From the NCBI RefSeq assembly GCF_030704535.1, contig NC_081818.1, positions 29,592,001-29,656,000 of the forward strand: a stretch of DNA of 64,000 bases. The letters run 5' to 3'. This DNA comes from Vitis vinifera. Its lineage: Eukaryota > Streptophyta > Magnoliopsida > Vitales > Vitaceae. A model generated the notes under the pieces. The model made no database searches. It was not told where the DNA came from and saw nothing but the letters and a program-made list of their open reading frames with translations. Shown in pieces: positions 11,588-24,577 of the stretch (its first letter is position 1; every line of letters starts with the position of its first letter). The position numbers and the translations under genes were made by a program.

Positions 11588-12669
11588 TAGCTTCTATTTT
11601 TACTTAGTTTTCACTTCTCTAGTAAAATTTATTCCATCCTCAATATTCAGGCCAGTACAATTATTTTTCTTTTATATATAACCCTGCGAATTAAAAGGTT
11701 CTGCCCAGGTGTTTGACTTAAATAGGAAGGGGGGATAATAACGCTTTATTCAATACGTATTCATCATACGCAATATGGGACCATCATTATATGTCTGCAT
11801 AGAAGCAATCATTTAGGGTCAAATTTGAAAACCATCAACCATGATCATAACATGCAGTGCCCACAAGCCTGCCAATGACCCTCTAAAACTTACATATATG
11901 TAAAAGAAATAAAAATAAATCCTCTATCTAATTTACAAGTTCCAATAGATGTTTTGAATTCAACAAATACATAGGAGTTTATACATGACATGCCATTTGT
12001 GCCACATGTTATATGTCTTTGATGGGCATTGTAGACATTTGACTAGCTTGGTTTAGCCATGGCCAAGCTGAAGAATGTGAATAACGATGTTGGTTGTTAG
12101 AATGTGAATAACGATGTTTGTTATTCTTGGATCACATAGTACAACTCGCTTATTATGAATATAAAAAATTATCATTCAAGGTATTAAAATTTAGTTGACT
12201 TCTACCTCATTACCTTTTGTGCGTAACGCCTGTATGGGTCCTCCCATCATAAGTTATACCAACTCGAATGATAAAACCTTCAATTAGACATTTGATATAA
12301 AGCTGATTGATACCCACAAATCAAAAGGCATTTTAAATTTTTGTATAAAAACTTAAATCTATTGACAAGTCGACCATGTAGATAAATTAATAACATGTAT
12401 AAATAGTTAGTCATACAAATATCACAGACACGCTTAAATGAATCATCAACCCTCGAGGATGATATTTTTGTTGTTAATCATGTTGTCCAAACATAAATAG
12501 TAGGAATTGGTATATTTTTTTACTAGTGTAAAAAGCATCAATGAATTAAATGTCATTGTTTGTTATTTTTATAATAGTGTTAGCTATTCTCTCATCTTTT
12601 TTTAATAATTTTGCACCCATGAGTCTCTATTAATGCAAGTCATAGTCTTAATCTTAATTAAAGTCTCAC

Positions 12670-13800
12670 TCTTCTTTCCATTGGTGTGTGTAAGTGTTTA
12701 GGTAGGTTGGCAATTTCGGACAAAATTCCTAAGTGTCCCCTAACTCGGCTTTCCTATTCCTATTTGGACTACTTGACTTTGAAGACTAAGACTTTGCTAA
12801 GAGGCCGAGATATGTAGCCGATTGTGGAGTGATTGGATGTGAATCAACCCGGTTTTTAATCTTTAAATGTGTTAGAAAGTTGGGAAAAATGGTTTTTGGT
12901 GCAAGGCTTTCATTCTCTTGTTTCTGGATGGATCCAAGTGCAGGGGTGGATCGATCCAACTAATGTTTTTTTTATCAAATCTCAGCCATTAGATTAAGGG
13001 CTTCTTTTTACACTTTAAAAACCAATCTTCTTTCATTTTCTGGTGGAGTGACTGCAGAAAATGTGGGGAGAGCAGCCACACTCCTAGTGTTCTTCATTTT
13101 CTCATTTTTGTTTTCCTAATTCGGGGTTTTTGATTGCAAAGAAAATCCACTTCTCTTAATGTTTTCCAAACTAGTTTTTAATGGATTTTTTTAAGCAATA
13201 AATGGGTTGATTCATTCCTTCATTCACATCTAAATCTCTCATTCTATTTGGGTTTGGGTACATACCCATTTTCTTCTTGTGAGGATTCAAGAAGAGGTCG
13301 GGATTAAGCTTGGTGCGGACTCCAAGTGTGCTCCGAAAGAAGAAGGGATCGAGAAGCTGAAAATGAAAGCACTAGTCAAGTAGTCTGGGAATGATTGGTT
13401 GGCTTGAGTTAGGTAAAACCTTGTACTCAGTTTTTATTCTTTATAGTGGAGTTTTTCAATCGGTGATAGGCCTGTAGTTTTTTATCTCTTTAAAGGTTTT
13501 CCACGTTAAAATCCGGTGTTCATTGTCTCTTTCTCTCACTCTACATTTTGATTTATTTTTTAGGAGTGTTGAAGCATTTGCATGTGTTTTGCATTGATAA
13601 ATTATTGGGAGAGTGTTGATGCATATAGTCTTGCTTGTGGATGTTATGTTTTGTTGAAAAGTTGTTGGAAGAAAAGTTTCTTAACATTAAGATAGTCTAA
13701 GGTTAGGTAATATTTGTTGGGAGAATTTTTAAATTGTTATACAACACCTATTCACCCCCCTTTAAGTGTAATCCATTATTGAGATTCACATTTTCAACGT
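12670..13800 (+). mobile_element. probable solo or truncated copia-type LTR
   Basis: The segment is richer in GC than its surroundings and has motifs I associate with the ends of SIRE/Angela-type copia LTRs: accttgtactcag near 13420, a TTTTCCACGTTAAAATCCGG block near 13498, and caacacctattcacccccc near 13744. No gag-pol remnant adjoins it. I could not define exact TG...CA ends or a target duplication, so the boundaries are approximate. Confidence 0.4.
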
Positions 13801-16288
13801 GTCTAACATGCCCGTCATGAAAACATTTTTATGAGTTTTTAAACATAAACCAAAAGATATTTTGACAAAGTTTTAAAAATTAATTATTTAAAAAAGCATT
13901 TGGTAAATGTTGTTGTTAAAATTATTATTATTATTATTATTTAATGTATCACATTATAAACATCTCATTTTTATGAGAAAATATTTTAAGTGTTAAGAAG
14001 CACTTTAATTATTCAAAAATCAATTTTAGAGTCTGTGTGAAATAATTTTAAGGAGAGTTTTTAAATTAAAAAGTATTTAAAAAAAAAAGAGTTTAGCAAA
14101 GAAATATTTTTAAAAATATAAATAAAAATCATTTATAATATTAAAAAATTATTTATATAACTTTTTGAAAAAAATAATAATAAATGATTCTTAAAAAAAT
14201 ACTTTAAAAAAACATTTTTATTGAAAAGATTTTGAGTAAAGATACCTTTAAATGCATTCTTAAATAAATTAAAAATATGTTTAATAATATTTTTTATGAA
14301 AATGTTTTTAATAGAAGTGTTTTTTTATAAAAATATTTTTTTTAAATGACAAATTAAGTCTTTATAAGTAATTTTTTAATGTTTTAAAATGTTTTTAAAA
14401 TTTCGTAAAACATGAAATTTTATTTTAAAAATACTTTTTAAATTAGAAGTGTTTTTCAAAAACATCGTCATGATTGTCAATAGATTTATTAATTGGTTTT
14501 TATGAATCCGGAATACTATAAATATCTTTTAAAATTTTATAAAAAATTAGAATCCCTACGCAGTACTAAAGTCAATGAAAGTGTCTGGATAGGTAGAAAT
14601 TTCAATCATGTTAGTGCACTTTAATAACGAGCGACACGACAATTCATAAAGGAGTACCACCAGTTGAAAATTTCAAACCCTAACAACAAAGGACGAGTGA
14701 TAAAACCGTTTTATAAATAAAAGGGTTATATCAATTTATAAAAGGGTTATAAATAAAAAGATTTATTATAAACAAAAGGATTATATCAATTTATAACCGT
14801 TTTATAAATCTTTTATTTATAACTCGTTTTTTTATTAATAAAAGAATGGGTAATAATATGGAAAGAAAACGATGTGTCACAATAATTTTCTCATTTATCA
14901 CACTCCATAGCGTATGAATGTAAGTTGTTTTGAAAATTTAAACTCTAAGATTTTGGAACGTGACAACTACAACTTTTAGTGGTATTTGAATAGGGCACGA
15001 AATTAAATTTTTAGCATTTTGTTGTATTCAATCAAAAAACACAAGGATTGGACCTTGAGAATCCATGAAATTTGTACACTAATTATAGTGTGCTAGTTTT
15101 TGGATTGGAAAGGACATCTTCCTAGTTATCAGAGATTAGGGCTCTATTTCCTTTAGATTGGCTTATGACAAGTCCCAATTTTTATTTTTTTTAAGATTAA
15201 TATTATCTTTTGAAGATCATGTGCATGGCTTCACCTTCCTTCTTAATTGAAGTTAAAAACAAAGTGTTATTAAAAATAAGATTCAAGTCTTTATTAAGTA
15301 TTAGACTATCTGATTCTCAAAAATTTTAAAGAAATAATATAAAATAAATATAAAGAAAGAGTATAAGAGAGGAAATTAAAAGTAAAACAAAAAAAAGTTT
15401 AAATCAATAAATTATTTTTTATATACTGTTTTAAACTTATTTTATTTATTTTAATCATCTTATATAAAAATTAAATAATTTTAAAATATATAAAATTTTA
15501 AGTAATTTTAATTATATTTAATTTTTTTAATATTTTTCATAATAAAATCAAATATGAAAAAAAAATCCATTTTCCTTGACATCTTTTTCTTTTCTTAATA
15601 TTTTTTGGAAATTGAAAAAACATTAATGCAATATAATTCAAGACCAAAAAAAAAAAAACTCTTAGGAATTGGCACCAAATCTAGAAGGACAACAAACTTA
15701 AAATTTCAGGCATGCAAGACCTGTTATAATATCATTTCAATAACAAATTTCTATTTCTACTTTTTGCACCTAAAAGTAAAGTACTGTCCCAAATCAAACT
15801 TTAATGTGTGTGCCAACCAAATTAATGTCCCAACTCCAACTTTGCCTGCCTTGAAAAAAGTGGAGCAAAATGAAAATGTGGATGGAAAATCAAAGCCTCG
15901 TGGATTGCATTTTTTTTTGTTTTTGTTTTTTGGTGTGTGATCTTAACAACCCAACCTCATGCACAGTTTTATACATCAATGAATTATCGATAGTCAACAA
16001 TAATCAAAGTTGTGGCTTCAAAAAGCAAGTGGGGATATTAGGTACAAATAATCGTTAGTCATATGCCCTTTGATGGATTTCAATAACTAAGCCAACCAAC
16101 CAGGAGATGGAGCTTTTATATGGAATATATTTTCTAAGTTTACTCACAAATTTTGAAATAATACAACCGTTTTAATTACACTTCTATGGAAATACTTGGA
16201 CAAAGATTCAATTAGAGCATGTTTGAATATGTTGCCTTTTTTATACATGCAAAAATTCTTCTATAAACATATTAACGGAAGACACAAA
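13801..16288. other. intergenic, AT-rich
   Basis: No gene is supported. A short ATT microsatellite lies near 13920. At 14705-14820 near-copies of ttataaataaaagggttata and ggttatatcaatttataa alternate as direct and inverted repeats. The frame at 15605-15940 (+) has low complexity and no recognisable domain. Confidence 0.6.
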
Positions 16289-16614
16289 GGCTATGTTTAG
16301 TTCCGAGCAAATTTGAAGGAAAATACAAGAAAAAGAAAATATAAAGGAAAAATAAAAATAAAGAAAATACAAAGGAAAACGCAAAAACAGATTAAAAATT
16401 GAACAATTATTTTTTTGTTATTTTAAACTCATTTTATTTATTTTAACTCATCAATATAAAGATTAAATAATTTAAAAATATATAAATTTTTAATTAGTTT
16501 TAATTATATTTGATTTTCTTTGATATTTTTCATACGACAATTAAACATGAAAAAATCATTTTCCTTTATATTTTTTTTTCTTTCCTTAAAATTTTTTAGG
16601 AACCAAACATAACC
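16289..16614. mobile_element. MITE candidate, 326 bp, with 16-bp inverted ends
   Basis: The left end ggctatgtttagttcc is matched at 14 of 16 bases by the reverse complement of the right end (ggaaccaaacataacc). The interior is A-rich on the left and T-rich on the right, with no coding capacity. Ends of this type are common in non-autonomous hAT-like elements of dicots. A clear 8-bp target duplication was not found. Confidence 0.6.
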
Positions 16615-16767
16615 AAAATATGAAGCAATCGCACACAAATTATCATTAATTAGCAAGTGTCATGCTATTATATTCTATTTGTATGATATTATAAGGGTTT
16701 TTCTTCTCATATTCATTCTAAAATATGGTGGTTTATAAGCGCAAAAAAAAAAGTCATATATTTTTAG

Positions 16768-17166
16768 AGCCTATTTGGAAACTGTTTTTTAAGATAGATT
16801 TTTATTCTCTAGAACAAAGAATATAGGAAACACGTTTGATAATTAAAAACTATTTTTATTTTCTAATCTTAAGAATAGAAAATATGAATTTTTCATAGAA
16901 CATCTTTTAGTTATTTTCTATTATTTTCACTTGTTTTCTGATGATTGTTTTGAGAAATAATTATATAAACATGTAGAATGATTAAAAATGAAATACTACG
17001 TATAAAAATTATTTTAAAAACATATTTTAAAATATTAAAAATAGATTAAAAATATTTTAGGTTTTCAAACATACATTTGTTTTATAAAAATCAAATAACA
17101 ATTTTCAAAAACTATTCTCAAAAACAATTTTTTATAATAATTTTCGAAAACAATACCAAACAGACT
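16768..17166. mobile_element. MITE candidate of about 400 bp
   Basis: The left end agcctatttggaaactgttt is an imperfect inverted match to the right end (aaaacaataccaaacagact). There is no coding capacity. It lies 153 bp from the previous MITE and resembles the candidate at 11295-11587. Confidence 0.45.
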
Positions 17167-17199
17167 TTTTTTCATTGTGTTTGTTAGTAATTATAAGAA

Positions 17200-17735
17200 G
17201 TACTTCTAACCTTTTAGCACATAAAAAATTTATTTTCAAGTATTATTAGAAAAGTTTAAAAAAAATTGCATAAAACCACTATCAAACACATTTTTAAAGT
17301 TTATTTGATAATGACTCTAGAAAGCGTTTCTACCATTTTTAACACTTGAATGATAAAAATTTTTAAGTATTGAAAATATTAAAAGCATTTCCTAAAATCA
17401 CTATCAAACGGGCTTTTGATCTTTCTAACACTTGAAAATTTTTATCTTGTAAGTATTAAAAAAATTAAAAACACTTCTTAAAATCACCAAGTACATATTT
17501 TTAGAGTGCGTTTGACAGTAATTTTAAAAAGTGTTTTTTATCTTTCTAACACTTGAAAATTTTTCATTTTCCAAAGTATTAAAAATGTTATGAACACTTC
17601 TAAGAATCATTAATAAATACATTTTTAGAGTGCGTTTAAGAGTGATTATAGAAAGTATTTCTAGTATTTTTAATACTTAAATGATAAAAAATTTCAACTA
17701 TTAAAAATATTTGAAGCGCTTGTTATAATCAGCAT
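17200..17735. repeat. degenerate tandem repeat, about five units
   Basis: Units begin near 17203, 17340, 17424, 17549 and 17675. Each carries a version of tctaacacttgaaaattttt, then aagtattaaaaa, then aacacttctaaaatcac. Unit length varies from about 85 to 135 bp. There is no coding capacity. Confidence 0.65.
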
Positions 17736-20467
17736 CGAACTTCGTGTTAATATTGTATAAAGAAACAAGAATTCCGTGTTAGCGGCACCTCAAATTCATG
17801 GAAAACAAAATCGATGATAATGAAGTTGGCATGTGAACATGTGGAGAAATTGATGATAATGAAGATGGCATGTGAAATGTGGAAGTGGGCTGAGACTTAA
17901 GACTTGAGATGAGGAGACAACAACAATGGCTCTAGTACACCAACCCCACACCTCCTCTGTTTCGAAAATAAAAATAAATAAATAAATAAAAATAGGTTTT
18001 TGAAAAACATTTTTAAAAATTATTTTGTAATATAAAAGTTTGTTTACTTTTTAATTTCTTCATCCTATTTAATCATTCTTTATATCTATGTAATTATTTT
18101 TTGAAATAGTTTTAAAAAAAAACAAATAAAATATATTATTTAAAAATATTTTATTTTTTATTTTTAAGGACAAAAATCTATTTTTTTTATTTTTTTTTCT
18201 ATATTTTTATTTAAATAAAAAACTATTTTTTTAAATAACTCCAAAAAAACCATTTCTTGAGAAAAACTTGAAATACTCTTGACCTAAAAAATAACTTTTA
18301 TATCTAATACATCATTTTTAATAATTGTATTTGTACAATTATTTTTTAAAAAAATAACTAAAAAATATTTTTTTTAAACCCTTCATTTTATATTTTTCAA
18401 TTATTTATCGTGTTTTTTTTTTTTTTATTCTAAAGAATAGAAAGCTCATTTTAAAAATATTTTCCAAAAGATTGCCTTAGATTTTATGTCCAAATTCAAT
18501 CCATTCAACACTGAAAATAGTGTATAGTTTGGGTTGGAAAGTAAATCTGTTTTTGTGGCTATTGTTAAAGTGTCACCAATTCATTGTGCTTTGAATCAAA
18601 CACGATTCATTCAATTTAAACAAGCCCAAATTCTTCAACCTTTTCTACCATGACCACTTACAAGAGACTGAGAGGCTCTATCTGGCCTTTTTGAAAAGAT
18701 CAATTTTTTTAAAAGTTTTTGCATATATTTAAGTAATTTTGTTAAAAGGCCTTCCCATAAAAATAAGGAAAATGTTATTTTTGTCCGAAAATTTATAGGA
18801 TTTCTAATAGGAAAAGACCATCCTACCCTCTCTATTTATTTATTTATTTTCTAATTCAATTAAATCTTAATACATGAGCCTAATAGTCCAATTTGAATGC
18901 CTGACCTAACTTAATTGACCTATAAACAAGTTTGGATAACTTAAACCCAAACCAAAATTAAAACCATTCTATATTTAAATAACCCAATTATTTATTTCCT
19001 CAAATTAAATTATAAAATAACCTAAGTCCATGGTTGGGGTGTCACAAGAACGAAAATTTAAGAGTTATCAATACTTAATACAAGATCTACAATAAGTTTC
19101 CAATTTGATCTAAGCTCTTAGTCGATGGATCAACAATATACATCAAAATCACTTTCAATTAATAATACATCTTTTGAAATTATTAAGCAATATATATTAA
19201 ACTCACTCGAGGTTAAACTCTTACCACCTCACATCAAAGTAACCTCAAATTATCTACATTAGTCAAAGAGAAATTTAAGTGAAAAGTTACGTATCTCACG
19301 ATAGGGTAGATTCCAATTGAATTCATAGAGGTTTGATGTAAATATACTGAATCATGACTGATTTCAAATTTCATTTGTCGATATCCTTAGAAATTTATTT
19401 CATTTATAAAATTTAATTTTTACACACGTTTTAGGCAAAAAAAAATATTAGGTAAGTGTATTTAACAATTTTTTAAAAAATAAAAGTTTATTCACGAAAA
19501 GAATTATATATGAAAAATATTTACAAGGCGGTTACAAACTTGAAATTAATGATAACTTGGTGTATTTACCCGTAATTTAAAGATATGAATGAAATTAATC
19601 CCCTAACAACATAACACAATCTTATATGTGAGTTTTGCATATATCCATTGGCCTATGGCTAATAATGGAATAAGCATGAAAATAATGTAACAATTCATAG
19701 GAGAATCAAAATTTTAAGGATTAACATTCAAGTAAAATCATCTCATAGAGGGAATAGGGAAACACTTTTGAAATGTTGATAGGACAAAGCCCAATCAAAA
19801 TTGAGTCCGGTAGTGTCATAATAAGCTAGGGAGGAAAAGACTGTCATGACTAGTAGAACCAGCTAATTTGGTTTGGGCTAGGCCCAGCCCAAGAGAGCCC
19901 CAACATTGTGAGCCACACAAGTCCAAAGGGGTAGATCTAGGCCTAACCCCATTTGCACAAATCAAGTCTATAACTAAGAAGGATGATCATAATGGAAAAA
20001 AATATATATTATAATAATATTGCCACTTATAAGAAATATTTATACCAATATCACATATTGTTTAAATTTATAAATTTAAAAAAAAAAACAAAAAAACAAA
20101 ACATTTTAATGAAAATTGCCAATGATCACAAAGATTTTATTTGCTTGTGTGCAAATATAAGAAAATTATAGAGAAAAAAATAATAATAAGAGAGATCATA
20201 AATTATAAAGGGTAGGTGAGTAATGAAGAAAGTGGCATTTCATAGAGAGTTGGTGGCAATGAATGGATCCCAAGTTTCGATCTTTATTTATTTATTTATT
20301 GAATAAATTTTTTAATTTATAAAAAAATAAAATAAAATTGTGATGCACATTAAGATAATAAAATATTATATCTAAATTATATTTTTTTTAAATCTAATAT
20401 CAACTTAAAAAAAAAAAAAAAAAAAGGTCTTTCGCATTGTTTTAACTCCTCACACTAACAAAGGTTA

Positions 20468-20590
20468 AAATATTTGTGTGGACAAAAATTGGATGATTGT
20501 AGCACCACAACTGCCGGTGGTGCAAACTTTATATTCCATGAAAATATGTGTGGTGGGGGGTTCCAATAATTAAGATGACGCATCAATCGC
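20468..20590. repeat. dispersed repeat, copy 1
   Basis: It shares a run of similar sequence with 23012-23130: aatatttgtgtggacaa, then gattgta, accaccaca, tgcc, gtggtgca, and finally atgtgtggtgg followed by gggttccaa. Identity looks like 75-80% by eye. Confidence 0.6.
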
Positions 20591-23011
20591 ATAGCGACCC
20601 TACCTAAAGAATCCACGTGGAGATGGTCGTCCCAGTATAGATCCAAACCAACAATGAAATCATTGATTCACGTGATAGAACAAGAGTAAATTAATATAAA
20701 TACAACGAGAAATATACTTATTTAAAAGAAAGAAATATAAAAACATAGAAGGAGTAATGACAGTATACGCCTTGAGTCGAAGGGGTTATAAATATTGAGG
20801 GTCACTCTTGAGAACTAAATTGACCCTAATTCAACCTCAATTGTACCTATAAGCTTTTCATATTAAAATATATATATATATATATATATTATAAAACATA
20901 TTTATGATAAATTTAGTAAATAAAAACTAATATAGAATAATTATAATAGTATTTATAAGATATAAAACATGTAATCATAAGTTTAAACAAATATATTGTC
21001 AATTCATTGGTTATAGAAAAATCTGCTATTAATGAATCCCCACATTTATACAATTTTCAGGGTTTCACTATCCCATATCACAACACCAAAAAGTACATTC
21101 AAAATGTACTCTATTGCTTCGAGTTCTACCCCCGACGTTAACTTAGAACCCACAATCTCACTTTAAGGCATCACCCTTGCTACATAAGTAGTGTAAAGTC
21201 CCGGAACAAAACTGAACGAAACACCTCATGAGCTTACGTAGTATCACCCTCATCATATATCAATATCCAAAAAGTCCAATAATTCTTTATATCATAAATA
21301 AGGTATCATATGTCATTGGTAGTAAGCATATGCATGGTAATTAATAAAATCATGCATACTATAACTACTCATAAAAATTCTTATGATCAAAATTATAGTT
21401 GAACTTACAATACGATGGTTCCACAAATTCCAAATCATCCCCTAATAAAAGAAATTTAAGTGGACTTAAAGATTTGAATATTCTTTAAAAAGGGAACGGT
21501 AAATTTAGGGTTTTATTAGCTTTTTCTTTATCCAATAATATTCTAACATAAATATGTAAATTTTCTAAAAATAAAATAGTCAGGCAAATGAAGTTCAATT
21601 CAAATTGAATCAATGAGTTTTCTGATGAATTTAGAAATATTAGGAATTAATTACTACATCAAATGGTCATTAAAAGACCATCAATTTAAAAGAAAACTCT
21701 CCTTGATTGGCAACATTATAAGACATCACTTTCATACACTTTCTAATAATTTATATATAAACTAAACTTAAAATCCAATATTTATCGTCACTTTCTTGAC
21801 AACTCCAAAAAGTAAGGAAAAATTGTTTAAAATACTAAAAATTTTCAACATGTAAAAAATTAATTTCTAACAACATTTTTCTAAAGAAGTAAAGGAAAGG
21901 AGAATAGAAGAAGGAAAAATATAAAACAAAATTATTTACTTCTAATGTCTCGTGTAAGTAGGGATAGAAAATCTCTACTCCTTCGTGTTTGTATCCAATT
22001 TTTACATCATTTTCTCTCAATAAATTCTTAGAAAAGAAAAAGAGAAAAAGAAATTCCAGGAAATGAAGAGAAATGATATGTTTTCTTCTATTTAGCTTTA
22101 TATATTTTAAAAGATTTATGAATTTACACATATGCCCTCTTTATCTCCCTGGAGTAACAAAAGTGCCTCTAATCGATTCAAGAATAACAAGATTAACATT
22201 AAAATCACTACACCCTCTGGGTAAGCTTATTCATAAGTTAATTAACTATATGTTTTTATTTTCTAGTTAATTTTTATTACTTTAATTTAGGTTGAAATTA
22301 TAATGTTTTCAAGTTACAAAATTTATAATTTAAGGGGAATTAGATCAGATATAGGAATTAGGGAAATTTACCCAAATTATATCTAAAATATATATATATA
22401 TATTTAATCATTACAATTTATATAATACCTCAATCCTCTACATAAACCTTTTATAATAATAATAATAATAATAATTGTTGGATATCTTTGGATTACCTTT
22501 TTATAAAAAGTCCAAGATCCAATATAAAAAAGTTATTTCACCATTCAATTCTTCACCCTTGATCTTGAATGGAACCACAGGAAAATCGAGAACTACTTTA
22601 TTTTACAGCACAAAAACGTTTTACGTATCTTTAGAAAACTTTTTTCTAAAGTTCTCTTTTTATTTCTTTTCATAAAAAAAATGAGCAAGTAGAGTGTTAA
22701 AGATATTTTTTTATTATTATTTATTGAGTTGTTTATTTATTTATTTTTTTAGTGAGTTGTTTATGGGTAGTTTCTTGTAGTTTCAACTTCTAGAAATTGC
22801 TTTCCCAAATCTCTGATTTGATTGGATCGGGTTGGATCAACCTGAATTTGGCACTCACCCAACTCTAACAATAATAATAATAATAATAATATCTTTGTTA
22901 TAAAATCCTTGCTAATTTAATTAAACTTTTTCCTCTTTAACTGTTTTTAATTTATTGGAATTTTTTACTTATTTTATTTATAAATTTTTATTCATAAATT
23001 GAACAAATATG

Positions 23012-23130
23012 CTTAAATATTTGTGTGGACAACAATTCAAAGATTGTACCACCACAAGTGCCAGTGGTGCAGATCATGCAATCCTATGTTCCATGTAAAC
23101 ATGTGTGGTGGAGGGTTCCAACTAAAGATG
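23012..23130. repeat. dispersed repeat, copy 2
   Basis: This is the second copy of the segment at 20468-20590, in the same orientation, 1.45 kb upstream of the aquaporin start codon. It may be an old mobile-element fragment or a duplicated flank. Confidence 0.6.
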
Positions 23131-24577
23131 ACAGACATACCTCAAGATGTCCTTAAAAGTGCATCAAGGATTTTCTCCACAAAATATAATACCTTTTTAA
23201 AAATGAATTTAGAAAATGGTAATTTTAAAATCCATTTACAAATCTACGATGATAATCTACAAGGAGCCAAGTTGAAATGATCGAATAATTACAAATATGA
23301 GAATTGAAATTCAAAGTCATATCGAAATCATTTAAAAAAAAAAGTTCAATAATAATAAATTTATTATTGATATTCAATGTGGTATAAATGATCATCCATT
23401 TCAATTACTTTTACGAGAATCACTCTCCAAGAATATTTCATTCAAATTGGTATAAAATAATTAAAAAAGAAAAAGAAAAAAAAAAATCATTTCCATTGTG
23501 CCAAATTTAGAAGGAGAACGACTCAATTATGCCCCACCTTGAATTGTCCAAGGCAATGGTTTAGAGTTCAACATTGGGATACACGTTTAATGCTGATCCT
23601 TATGTATAAAATAATGCAACTCCAAGAACTTTTTCTCTATCTCACCGATTTGAATCTTCAAAAGCATAATCCTCCAATGTTCAACCAAAGTCTAGGCAAA
23701 AATGGTCTGATCATGATATGGGTAAAAAGCTGAATGGTAGGCAGTCAATGAGGGGAATCCAAAAAAAAAGCTCTAGAATCTTTTTGGCGTGATCTTGATA
23801 ATCCAACCTAGAACAGGCGTTAAATAATCGAGCATTGCCTTTTTCCTTTTTCCTTTTGTTTGGAGCTAAAAAAGCAACGAATTATTGGTACTCTACGAGA
23901 AGTTGTTGACTCTTGAAAAGCAAAGAAGTGGAGAAGGGCGTGCTTGATCAAACTTGGGCCGCCTAATTATTAGGCTTAATTATGTTATTATATGTCATAG
24001 GGAAAAACAAAAAGAATCTAAAATTTTGGTGGATTTGGACAAGCAATTGCAGACGATGAATGTGTCCAATTTGATTTGATCATCATCCCAATAGGAGATA
24101 ATGATCCAAACTATATTTTGTTTCCGACCATCCAATGCAAGAATGTTTAGTTAAGTCTTAATGTTAAAATTTTGCAAATTGAGTTAATTTGTGACAGTCA
24201 TCTGGCATGGAAATTTTATTTTAAAAAATAGAAAAAAAAAATTATCGGAACACTACCTTAATAATATTTTGATCAAAATGTTGGACAGATATTCTTTGTA
24301 TTAAAGTGAACTTATGATCCATGCCACCTGATTCTCATAGAATTATAATTACATGATATGAAAAGATAAATTAATAAGGTTCATCATTATGTTATTGTGG
24401 GAATAAGATTTTTAAATTCAGTTGATAAAGACTTTAATTTAAGAACGACCCACAAAACTAGTTGACCGAAGTTGTAATTTAAACTCGTGAATCTCTCATT
24501 ATTGCATATTCATAAACCCAGAGCATTCTTCCCTCCAGCTCCCAACCCTTTCTGCAGTCTGTTTGTTTACTCGGAAA

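Larger units (their letters stand above)
10100..12670. other. intergenic, AT-rich, with repeats
   Basis: No gene is visible. It contains the tandem duplication at 10897-11216, the MITE candidate at 11295-11587 and otherwise ordinary AT-rich sequence. A short direct repeat around tttctagaaatttatataag occurs near 10425 and 10463. Confidence 0.6.
17736..24480. other. intergenic, AT-rich
   Basis: No gene is supported. It contains AT microsatellites near 20868 and 22388, AAT microsatellites near 22457 and 22870, long A runs, and the paired repeat at 20468-20590 and 23012-23130. Short frames such as 23023-23280 (+) and 20455-20646 (-) fall on that repeat and look fortuitous. The last kilobase is probably the promoter side of the aquaporin gene. 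Confidence 0.55.

Noticed and set aside
15605..15940. Open frame of 111 codons, plus strand
   Set aside because: Low-complexity Lys- and Phe-rich product, no domain, no splice or promoter context.
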